DNA from: an uncultured Finegoldia sp.
Lineage (GTDB): Bacteria > Bacillota > Clostridia > Tissierellales > Peptoniphilaceae
Length of the DNA stretch: 14,264 nt
Assembly: GCF_947252345.1 (NCBI RefSeq)
Contig: NZ_CAMXVC010000038.1
Coordinates: 1 to 14,264 of the forward strand
Direction of reading: 5' to 3'
Every line of letters begins with the position of its first letter. The stretch's first letter is position 1. A program made the translations under genes and the position numbers. The notes beneath the pieces are model-generated. The model did no database searches, was not told the DNA's origin, and was given only the letters and a program-made list of their open reading frames with translations. Positions 1 through 6,464 of this stretch are shown here, one piece after another.

Positions 1-57
1 ATTACATTCCGCATAAAATATTATTAAATTATTCCGTGTTTACGGGTTCAGGTCACA
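1..57. mobile_element. Possible terminus of an IS3-family insertion sequence extending left of the window
   Basis: Bases 31-55, read on the minus strand, begin TGACCTGAACCC and end with ACACGGAAT. This has the TGxxCTGxACCC look I associate with terminal inverted repeats of IS3/IS150-group elements, oriented so that the element lies to the left. A short frame on the plus strand is open from base 3 to a stop at 75-77, and could be the tail of a transposase running through the terminal repeat; another frame stops at 25-27. No transposase domain is visible and the opposite end is outside the window, so this is recognition of a pattern, not proof. Confidence 0.33.
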
Positions 58-58
58 T

Positions 59-75
59 AGTGAGTTATCTTTTTT
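59..75 (+). terminator. 3' half of an intrinsic terminator with its 5' arm missing
   Basis: The sequence AGTGAGTTATC followed by six T looks like the descending arm and U-tract of a rho-independent terminator, but no complementary ascending arm precedes it within the window. Its first 12 bases (59-70) are identical to 5837-5848, the descending arm of the complete terminator after oppF. The likeliest reading is that the ascending arm was separated by the insertion suspected at 1-57. It could also be a chance match in A/T-rich DNA. Confidence 0.35.
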
Positions 76-360
76 AGTGGTAATTTATATAAAAAGTATT
101 GGATTTTTCGATTTTTCTGTGTCGATTTTTGAAATTAAAAGTTGGTATCTTCGCAAAAATCCTATATATACCTCCATAATTTTACAAGAGGCAAAGTATT
201 TCATAAACTTCAGAAAACATTTTTAGATTTTATCCAAGATATTATGGCTGTTTTTATAAAGTAAATCACATTTTCTATTTTTTACTTTTTTAAATTCAAA
301 AATTATTTATGGCAAAATAATAATAATTATACAGTACATAGAAATTTATAAATTCAAGTA
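76..360. other. Gene-free A/T-rich stretch upstream of the opp operon
   Basis: No reading frame here has both a plausible start with an RBS and a recognisable product. The longest candidate I traced on the minus strand, starting ATG near 182 after no proper RBS, gives only about 30 residues and resembles nothing I know. Three near-copies of GATTTTTC/G occur at 102-131, which is unremarkable at this base composition. I see no tRNA, riboswitch or CRISPR structure. Confidence 0.6.
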
Positions 361-390
361 TTGCAAAAATTTAGGTATCTGTGTTAAAAT
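361..390 (+). promoter_or_regulatory. Promoter of the opp operon (extended -10)
   Basis: A -35-like TTGCAA at 361-366 is followed after 18 bases by TAAAAT at 385-390, with TG at 382-383 giving an extended -10 (TGTTAAAAT). Transcription should start near 397, leaving a leader of about 25 bases that contains the RBS AAGGGGG at 408-414. The upstream in-frame ATG at 389 lies inside this -10 element, which supports the start of oppA at 422. Confidence 0.55.
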
Positions 391-421
391 GTTACTGAAA
401 ATTTTCCAAGGGGGTAAAAAA

Positions 422-2026
422 ATGAAAATAAGAAAGATATTTGCTTTTATAATTGCGTTAACTTTAATTTTAACTGCATGCACAAAACCGGCAAATAAAA
501 AATCAAACGATGCTAAAAATGCGTCGACTGTTGAAGGAACTGAAAAAGGTTCTGGCAAGAAAGGAGGAATGATGGTTTTAGGAATTGGTTCAGACCCAAC
601 TTCTGTTAATCCTCTATTTGCGAACGACAGAGTTTCGTTAACTATATCGAATGTGCTATATGATAGCCTATACCATATTAAATCCGGTAAGATTGTTTAT
701 GATGGTTTGGCAGAATCGATGACTGCATCTGATGACCACTTAACTTATACACTTAAGTTAAAAAATAATATTAAATGGCATGACGGCAAAGCGATAACAG
801 CTGACGATGTCATCTTTACTTATGGCATTATTTTAGATGACAAACAAAATGCTAAAGGACAAAATGTTCTTAAGTCAGATTCTGGTGTTGTTAAATACAA
901 AAAAATTGACGACAAGACAATTGAATACAAATTACCTAAAGTTGATATGACATTTGTCGATGGAATAGCAGGAATTGTTCCTATACCAAAACATATATTT
1001 GAAGGCGAAGCTGAAATTGCCAAGAGTAAAAAGAACGATAATCCAATAGGCAGTGGTCCATTCAAGTTCAAGGAACATAAAACTGGTGAATTATACCAAG
1101 TTGAAAGATTTGACGGCTATTATGGAGATGTTGCAAAACTTGACGGCATAGCTTATAAAGTTATACCTGACGCCAACGCATCAATGGTTGCACTAGAAAA
1201 CGGAGAAATTTCAGTATCGTATATCAAACCTAAAGATGTAGCTAAGTTTAAAAATAATGATAAATTTGAAATAGTTACTTTCCCTGAAGGAATGGTTGAT
1301 AATCTATTCTTTAGAGTTGATTCTAAAAATCTAAAAGACACAAAAGTTCGTCAAGCTATATCATATGCAATTGACAAAACAAAACTTATTCAAGGAACTT
1401 ATTTGAGCGAAGACTATGCAAATCCTGCATATTCAGCTTTCGCAACAAACACTGGATTCTTTAGTGATGATGTCGAAAAATATGAATACAATATTGAAAA
1501 GGCAAAAAAATTATTGAAAGAAGCTAACAAGGAAAAATTAGAACTTAAGTTAATGTACACTTCAGGTAGCCCTGCTCAAGAAAAAGAAGGTCTATTGATT
1601 CAAGAAATGCTAAAAGCGGTTGGAATCAACGTAGAACTTCTTCCAATGGAAAGAGCAACATTCATCGAAAAACTATTGAATCATTCAAATCACGATTTTG
1701 ATATGGCTATTAACGGATATGTTATGGGTGACAATCCTGACTCATACTCATCGTTGTTCACGATTAATTCTTCTGAAAACTTCAGTAACTACAAAAATCC
1801 AAAGATTCAAGAATTATTTGAAAAAGCCAAGGCAGAAACAAATGAAGCTAAACGTGGAGAATTATACAAAGAAATCCAACAAATTCTCGCAAAAGACGCA
1901 GTAGAATATCCTGTTGCAAATGTTAAATCGATACTTGCAGTTCGTAAAGAGTTTAAAAACTTGAAAGAAGCCAACCCTGCACCGATTCATATGTTTGACT
2001 ACTTTAACAAAATCGAATCAAATTAA
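422..2026 (+). CDS. oppA: Oligopeptide/dipeptide ABC transporter, substrate-binding lipoprotein (OppA/DppA type)
   Basis: This is the extracellular receptor of the importer encoded by the following four genes: it binds peptides (or a related solute) outside the membrane and hands them to the OppBC channel. The 534-residue protein starts with a basic n-region and hydrophobic core ending in the lipobox LTAC, so Cys20 would be lipidated after cleavage. The mature part is a family-5 solute-binding protein: an N-terminal DPTSVNPLF segment, a typical IKWHDGK-ITADDV motif around residues 105-120, and the family's usual length. The start at 422 is chosen because AAGGGGG lies seven bases upstream and because the frame's earlier ATG at 389 would put 11 residues before the signal peptide and sits in the -10 box. 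The substrate cannot be told from sequence; dipeptides, oligopeptides or nickel complexes are all possible for this family. Confidence 0.9.
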   Translation: MKIRKIFAFIIALTLILTACTKPANKKSNDAKNASTVEGTEKGSGKKGGMMVLGIGSDPTSVNPLFANDRVSLTISNVLYDSLYHIKSGKIVYDGLAESMTASDDHLTYTLKLKNNIKWHDGKAITADDVIFTYGIILDDKQNAKGQNVLKSDSGVVKYKKIDDKTIEYKLPKVDMTFVDGIAGIVPIPKHIFEGEAEIAKSKKNDNPIGSGPFKFKEHKTGELYQVERFDGYYGDVAKLDGIAYKVIPDANASMVALENGEISVSYIKPKDVAKFKNNDKFEIVTFPEGMVDNLFFRVDSKNLKDTKVRQAISYAIDKTKLIQGTYLSEDYANPAYSAFATNTGFFSDDVEKYEYNIEKAKKLLKEANKEKLELKLMYTSGSPAQEKEGLLIQEMLKAVGINVELLPMERATFIEKLLNHSNHDFDMAINGYVMGDNPDSYSSLFTINSSENFSNYKNPKIQELFEKAKAETNEAKRGELYKEIQQILAKDAVEYPVANVKSILAVRKEFKNLKEANPAPIHMFDYFNKIESN

Positions 2027-2036
2027 TTATAAACAC

Positions 2037-2067
2037 AATGAACAGTCCCATTACGGGATTGTTCATT
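2037..2067 (+). terminator. Intercistronic hairpin between oppA and oppB (attenuator or mRNA stabiliser)
   Basis: Bases 2037-2049 and 2055-2067 form a 13-bp stem with one G-U pair (2045/2059), closed by the five-base loop ATTAC. Only A/T-rich sequence follows (TATTTAGG), without a run of T, so full termination looks unlikely. Such structures between a binding-protein gene and the permease genes commonly make the upstream gene more abundant, either by partial termination or by blocking 3' exonucleases. Which of the two applies here is not decidable from sequence. Confidence 0.7.
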
Positions 2068-2082
2068 TATTTAGGAGATAAT

Positions 2083-3033
2083 ATGACAAGACTTATACTA
2101 AGAAGACTATTACAAACCATACCTATGATAATAACTATTTCCATAGTTTCTTTTTTGCTTGTACGAATAGCTCCATCTGACCCAGTTAGATCTATGATAA
2201 CACCTGAGTCCAAAGTTGAAGATATAGAAAGAATTAGAGAAAATATGGGACTAAACGATAGTTACTTTGTCCAATACAGTAGATGGGCTGGAGATATTTT
2301 AAAAGGTGACTTCGGATACTCATTTTCAAATCACAGACCTGTCCTTGAGCAAGTTACTGAAAGACTACCAGCAACTCTTGGACTTATGGGTAGTGCATTT
2401 TTAATTTCAATAATGATGGGGACAATCATAGGCATTATATCAGGGATGAAACAGGGAGGTTTAGTGGATAAATTTTTTACATTATTTTCCTACATAGGTA
2501 TATCCATACCTTCGTTCTGGTTTGCAATGATGCTTGTTCATCTTTTTTCGCTAAAGCTTGGGATTCTACCTTCAATTGGAATGAGGACACTCGGAGTCGA
2601 CACGACAGCAGACCTTATAAAGCACTCGATATTACCTGTTATTACTCTAAGCATTGGTGATACAGCTGTGATAAGTAGATATGTAAGAGCGAGAGTGACC
2701 GACCAATTAAAAGAAGATTATGTTATGACAGAACTTGCCCAAGGCAGTTCGAAAGGAGAACTTTTTTTCAAGAGTATTTTAAAAAATTCTCTACTTCCTC
2801 TTATAACACTAGTTGGAATGAGTCTACCGAGATTTGTTTCGGGAGCGTTTATAACTGAAAGTATCTTCGGATGGCCTGGCCTTGGACAACTCGGAATGAA
2901 TGCAATCTTCACAGCAGACTATCCATTAATTATGGCAACCACAATGTTTGCATCTGTACTTTTAATACTTGGAAACTTAATTTCAGATATTCTCTACCAA
3001 ATTGTAGACCCGAGAATAAAGGAGATGAATTAA
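2083..3033 (+). CDS. oppB: Oligopeptide/dipeptide ABC transporter permease, OppB/DppB type
   Basis: One of two membrane subunits forming the translocation channel. The 316-residue protein begins MTRLILRRLL and shows six likely membrane segments (about residues 10-28, 98-120, 132-155, 183-200, 236-258 and 282-304). The cytoplasmic EAA loop that docks on the ATPase is at about 217-236 (ELAQGSSKGELFFKSILKN). It ends with the DPRIKE tail usual for OppB. The start at 2083 is chosen because AGGAG (2073-2077) sits five bases upstream; an in-frame ATG at 2038 lies within the intercistronic hairpin, has no RBS and would add 15 residues ahead of the usual family N-terminus. The stop TAA shares its last A with the start of oppC, implying translational coupling. 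Confidence 0.93.
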   Translation: MTRLILRRLLQTIPMIITISIVSFLLVRIAPSDPVRSMITPESKVEDIERIRENMGLNDSYFVQYSRWAGDILKGDFGYSFSNHRPVLEQVTERLPATLGLMGSAFLISIMMGTIIGIISGMKQGGLVDKFFTLFSYIGISIPSFWFAMMLVHLFSLKLGILPSIGMRTLGVDTTADLIKHSILPVITLSIGDTAVISRYVRARVTDQLKEDYVMTELAQGSSKGELFFKSILKNSLLPLITLVGMSLPRFVSGAFITESIFGWPGLGQLGMNAIFTADYPLIMATTMFASVLLILGNLISDILYQIVDPRIKEMN

Positions 3034-3848
3034 TGAAAAATCTTTTAAAAAACTTTAGACAGAGTCCATTGAGAGTCAAGTTTTCAGTAATAGTTCTATT
3101 AATTTTTATTTTAGCTGCTATACTTGCAAATCTGTATCCTAAAAATGGAATAGATACCAATATAAGCAATGCACTAGTCCCTCCAAATAGCGAAAATTTA
3201 TTTGGAACTGATGATTTAGGTAGGGATTACTTTGCAAGAGCGTTACACGGTGCAAGAGCATCGTTGACTGTCGGAGTACTATCTGTGGTGATTTCCACCG
3301 TGATAGGCTCATTGGTAGGGATAACTTCCGGATACTTTGGCGGGAAAGTCGATATGATAATGATGAGAATCGTTGACATTCTGATGAGCATACCTTCATT
3401 CTTTCTAATATTGATATTGAACGCAGCATTAAAACCGGGCATACAAAACATCATCATCATAATCGGTTTATTCAGTTGGATGGGAGTTGCAAGACTTGTT
3501 CGTGCAGAGACACTAACTGTTAAAGAAAGAGATTATGTAACTTATTCAAAGTTAATAGGAGTTAGCCACAAAAAGATTATGACGGTGCACATTCTAAGAA
3601 ATGTAGTCCCAACACTTACCGTAGCGGCAACGATTAACGTGGCATCGGCTATTCTTACAGAATCAACGTTATCTTTCCTAGGACTTGGAGTAAGACAGCC
3701 AAACTCATCTTGGGGTTCAATGCTTAAAGATGCTCAACAATATTTAGGAACATCTCCGTATTTGGCAATTTTTCCAGGATTGCTAATACTTTTAACAGTG
3801 CTATGTTTTAATGTAATTGGAGATTATTATAGACAGGAGATACAATGA
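3033..3848 (+). CDS. oppC: Oligopeptide/dipeptide ABC transporter permease, OppC/DppC type
   Basis: The second channel subunit, 271 residues. It has one N-terminal membrane segment (about 17-34), the OppC signature LFGTDDLGRD at 56-65, then a binding-protein-dependent permease domain with further segments near 76-100, 110-130, 137-152, 190-208 and 243-263. The EAA loop is around 172-190. The start at 3033 is preceded by AAAGGAG and overlaps the oppB stop by one base. A longer in-frame extension reaching back to 2871 is rejected because it would lie inside oppB. The C-terminus ends NVIGDYYRQEIQ, shorter than the usual GDxLRDxLDPR-type tail of this family. The stop overlaps the oppD start by four bases (ATGA). 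Confidence 0.93.
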   Translation: MKNLLKNFRQSPLRVKFSVIVLLIFILAAILANLYPKNGIDTNISNALVPPNSENLFGTDDLGRDYFARALHGARASLTVGVLSVVISTVIGSLVGITSGYFGGKVDMIMMRIVDILMSIPSFFLILILNAALKPGIQNIIIIIGLFSWMGVARLVRAETLTVKERDYVTYSKLIGVSHKKIMTVHILRNVVPTLTVAATINVASAILTESTLSFLGLGVRQPNSSWGSMLKDAQQYLGTSPYLAIFPGLLILLTVLCFNVIGDYYRQEIQ

Positions 3849-4804
3849 AATTAGTTGAAATAAAGAACTTAAATGTAAAATTTCTAGGAAAAGAAAATAC
3901 TACTTACGCAGTCAATAATGTAAGTTTTGATATATACAAAAACGAAGCTCTAGGAATTGTAGGGGAATCTGGTTCTGGAAAATCAGTGACAGCGAAGTCC
4001 ATTTTAAATTTGTTGAAGGATAAATCTATTTGCAGTGGAGAAATTATTTACGACGGAATAAATATTCTAAACTCTGACGAAAAGACATTAAGACGTATTA
4101 GAGGTTCTGAAATTTCGATGGTTTTTCAAGACCCGATGACTTCGTTAAATCCTCTTTTCACAATCGAAAGGCAAATGCACAGACTTATAAAAAGACACAG
4201 TAAAAATTTGAGCTCGAAGGAAATAAAAGACATTTCAATAAAGTATTTAGACCTCGTTGGGATTCCCGATGCAAAAGATAGAATAAAATCATATCCGCAT
4301 GAATTTTCCGGTGGAATGAAACAAAGAGTTATGATTGCAATGAGCCTTTGTCTTAATCCAAATCTTATCATCGCAGATGAACCTACCACAGCATTGGATG
4401 TGACAATTCAGGCGCAGGTGCTATCCCTTTTGAACAATATAAATCAAAATTCTAGTCAGTCAACTCTGCTCATAACACACGACCTTGGAGTTGTAGCCAA
4501 CACGTGCGACAGAGTTATAGTGCTATATGGTGGCAAAATAATGGAAGAAGCTACAACTAAGGAGTTGTTCACAAACGGACTTCATCCTTATACAAAGGGG
4601 CTTTTGGCATCGATGCCAATTATCGGTAAAAAAGAAAGACTTGTTCCAATACCAGGAAATCCACCCGTTTTTACTGAAAATCCAAAAGGGTGTCCATTTT
4701 ATGACAGATGTAGTTTAAGACAAGAAATATGTAAGAGTGAGGATTTACCTAAAAAGGAAATATCTCCGACACATAGGGTTTATTGTCACGTGGTTGAGGT
4801 GTAG
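3845..4804 (+). CDS. oppD: Oligopeptide/dipeptide ABC transporter ATPase, OppD/DppD type
   Basis: A cytoplasmic ATP-hydrolysing subunit that powers import together with OppF. Its 319 residues contain Walker A GESGSGKS (40-47), Q-loop Gln95, ABC signature FSGGMKQ (154-160), Walker B LIIADEP with Asp178 and Glu179, and switch His212. The C-terminal oligopeptide-transporter extension carries HPYT (247-250) and four cysteines, Cys283, Cys289, Cys296 and Cys314. Related DppD/OppD proteins are known to bind a [4Fe-4S] cluster through this arrangement; that it does so here is inference. The start is preceded by AGGAG at 3835-3839 and overlaps the oppC stop. All catalytic residues appear intact. Confidence 0.95.
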   Translation: MKLVEIKNLNVKFLGKENTTYAVNNVSFDIYKNEALGIVGESGSGKSVTAKSILNLLKDKSICSGEIIYDGINILNSDEKTLRRIRGSEISMVFQDPMTSLNPLFTIERQMHRLIKRHSKNLSSKEIKDISIKYLDLVGIPDAKDRIKSYPHEFSGGMKQRVMIAMSLCLNPNLIIADEPTTALDVTIQAQVLSLLNNINQNSSQSTLLITHDLGVVANTCDRVIVLYGGKIMEEATTKELFTNGLHPYTKGLLASMPIIGKKERLVPIPGNPPVFTENPKGCPFYDRCSLRQEICKSEDLPKKEISPTHRVYCHVVEV

Positions 4805-4806
4805 TT

Positions 4807-5778
4807 ATGGAAAAGATTTTTGAAATTAAAAATTTAAAAAAGTACTTTCCTGTAAAAAAACAAAAAGTATTTGAACAACAGAAATATTTAAAAGCTCTGG
4901 ATGGAATCGACCTTGAAATATATAAAGGGGAAACATTCGGATTGGTTGGAGAATCTGGTTCGGGGAAATCAACCTTAGGAAAGTGCATTACGAGAATTCA
5001 TGATATTACAGAAGGCGAAGTTTTCTTCAAGGGCAACGACATTAAAGATAAAAGCACGAAGACGATTATGCACAATGAAATTCAAGCAATTTTTCAAGAC
5101 CCATACTCTTCACTAAACCCGACGCTAACAGTTTATGAAATAATTGCAGAGCCAATAAAAACCCGTCTCAAATTAAGCGATTCTGAAACAAAAAAGAAAG
5201 TTGAAAAGCTATTAGAGAAGGTTGGATTATCGAAAGAGATTATCGACAAAAAGCCTGGACAGTTTAGCGGTGGACAGAGACAGAGAATCGGAATAGCAAG
5301 GGCAATCTCGACAGAGCCTGAGTTTATATTGTGCGATGAGCCAATTTCAGCGCTGGATGTTTCGATACAGGCACAAATAGTAAATCTCCTTGAAGATTTA
5401 CAAAATGAACTTGGTCTGACATATCTATTTATTGCCCATGACTTGGCAATGGTACAGCATATTTCTCACAGAATTGGAGTTTTATACCTTGGAAATCTTG
5501 TAGAAGTTGGTAATGTAGAAGATATTTATGAAAATCCAATTCATCCATATACAAAAGAGCTTTTAAATTCAGTTTTAAAACCAGAAGTCAACGACAAAAA
5601 AATATTGACATACAGCAATAAAGAAATACCAAGTCCGATAGACCTTCCAGATGGATGCCCATTCCAAGCTCGCTGTTCTTATAGGAAAGAAATCTGTTCA
5701 CAAAAACGCCCTGAACTTGTAGAAGTAAGTCCAGGACATAAAGTTTCTTGCCATATTGTAAGCAGCAGTAAATTTTAG
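4807..5778 (+). CDS. oppF: Oligopeptide/dipeptide ABC transporter ATPase, OppF/DppF type
   Basis: The partner ATPase of OppD, 323 residues. It has Walker A GESGSGKS (48-55), Q-loop Gln97, signature FSGGQRQR (153-160), Walker B FILCDEP with Asp177 and Glu178, the SALDVSIQAQ D-loop typical of OppF, and His211. A C-terminal extension again carries four cysteines (284, 290, 297, 315) with the same spacing as in OppD, so both ATPases could hold an Fe-S cluster. The start is two bases after the oppD stop; the RBS GAGGTG (4796-4801) overlaps the end of oppD, so translation is probably coupled. The last gene of the operon: a bidirectional terminator follows 45 bases later. Confidence 0.95.
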   Translation: MEKIFEIKNLKKYFPVKKQKVFEQQKYLKALDGIDLEIYKGETFGLVGESGSGKSTLGKCITRIHDITEGEVFFKGNDIKDKSTKTIMHNEIQAIFQDPYSSLNPTLTVYEIIAEPIKTRLKLSDSETKKKVEKLLEKVGLSKEIIDKKPGQFSGGQRQRIGIARAISTEPEFILCDEPISALDVSIQAQIVNLLEDLQNELGLTYLFIAHDLAMVQHISHRIGVLYLGNLVEVGNVEDIYENPIHPYTKELLNSVLKPEVNDKKILTYSNKEIPSPIDLPDGCPFQARCSYRKEICSQKRPELVEVSPGHKVSCHIVSSSKF

Positions 5779-5822
5779 CTTATAATTAAATTCAAATTTG
5801 AAATAATTTGTCAAAACAAAAA

Positions 5823-5851
5823 AAGAGATAACTCTAAGTGAGTTATCTCTT
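5823..5851. terminator. Bidirectional intrinsic terminator between oppF and the minus-strand gene
   Basis: A perfect 12-bp stem pairs 5823-5834 (AAGAGATAACTC) with 5840-5851, closed by a five-base loop. On the minus strand it is followed by a run of seven T, making a good terminator for the gene ending at 5871. On the plus strand it is followed by AATTTATTTTA, a weaker tract, and so also serves oppF. The descending arm shares a 12-base match with 59-70. Confidence 0.85.
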
Positions 5852-5870
5852 AATTTATTTTATCAATTAC

Positions 5871-6380
5871 TTAGAAAGCTTTGAATCTTTCGACTTTTTC
5901 CTTGTCGATTCCGTGTTTTTCGTTATAAGTCATTTTTGTTGTACTAATCATAAATGGTACGCCGTCAATTTTACGAGCTTCCAAAAAGTTTACTACTTTT
6001 GAGTAATCGCCGGATTCTTTGCCGCCTTTTTTCATTATTTTCATAATAGAATATGGGTGTTCTGGCTCTTTTATAGTTATTAGCGAAGAATTTGGTTTGT
6101 TGAATGCTTTTTGAATTATATCCTCAAATTCTTCTGTGTCAATTCCAGGAATTAAATAGTATTCTGTATCTTCGTCAATGCTTTCTAATCCTTTAACTTG
6201 TACTGATTTGAATTGTTTTTTTGCAATTCCCATCATAATAGCCAATAATTGTCTAATTCCTGTTGACCTATGACCTGAAATAATTATATTTTCACGGTTT
6301 TCAATTGCTTTTTCGATAAATTCAGCTTGTTGTTCATCTAAAAAGTCTGAATCCACAAATCTTTTTATCATTGGATGCAT
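5871..6380 (-). CDS. Hypothetical protein with a degenerate P-loop, resembling part of a CpaF/VirB11-type secretion ATPase
   Basis: I do not recognise this as a named family. The 169-residue soluble protein has no signal peptide or membrane segment. Residues 13-50 read like the segment before and across Walker A in CpaF/VirB11-type ATPases: FLDEQQAEFIEKAIENREN, then IIISG. The loop is GHRSTGIRQ where the ATPases have GGTGSGKTT, so the essential Lys and Thr are replaced by Ile42 and Arg43. A second hydrophobic stretch, SSLITIKEPE (98-107), lies where a Walker B strand would be. The C-terminal ~50 residues (FLEARKIDGVPFMI onward) are unfamiliar. It is thus more likely a non-hydrolysing protein than an ATPase. 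No pilus or secretion genes are nearby. The start has a perfect AAGGAGG (6388-6394) seven bases upstream. It may be read from its own extended -10 promoter or by readthrough from apbE, 84 bases upstream. Confidence 0.75.
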   Translation of the reverse strand: MHPMIKRFVDSDFLDEQQAEFIEKAIENRENIIISGHRSTGIRQLLAIMMGIAKKQFKSVQVKGLESIDEDTEYYLIPGIDTEEFEDIIQKAFNKPNSSLITIKEPEHPYSIMKIMKKGGKESGDYSKVVNFLEARKIDGVPFMISTTKMTYNEKHGIDKEKVERFKAF

Positions 6381-6417
6381 AAAAATTCCTCCTTATGTTT
6401 GATTTCTTAGCAATATT

Positions 6418-6426
6418 ATTTTACCA
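6418..6426 (-). promoter_or_regulatory. Candidate extended -10 for the 169-residue orphan gene
   Basis: On the minus strand the sequence TGGTAAAAT gives TG, one base, and TAAAAT, an extended -10 element. No good -35 lies 17 bases before it. Transcription would begin near 6411 and give a leader of about 30 bases ending in AAGGAGG. No clear terminator separates this from the end of apbE. Confidence 0.4.
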
Positions 6427-6464
6427 CATATTCAATAAAATATCATACTATTTTATTAATTCTA

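Noticed and set aside
102..131. Three GATTTTTC/G copies as a repeat array
   Set aside because: Copies are eight bases, irregularly spaced and imperfect, in DNA already rich in T; no CRISPR or iteron pattern.
346..558. 70-residue minus-strand frame across the oppA promoter and signal peptide
   Set aside because: It has no RBS or recognisable product and is the reverse of the oppA signal-peptide coding region and promoter.
2871..3032. N-terminal extension of oppC by 54 codons
   Set aside because: It lies wholly inside oppB in another frame; the strong RBS and overlapping stop/start place the oppC start at 3033.
5791..5802. Palindrome TTCAAATTTGAA after oppF
   Set aside because: Pure A/T-rich 12-base palindrome beside a much better terminator; expected by chance at this composition.
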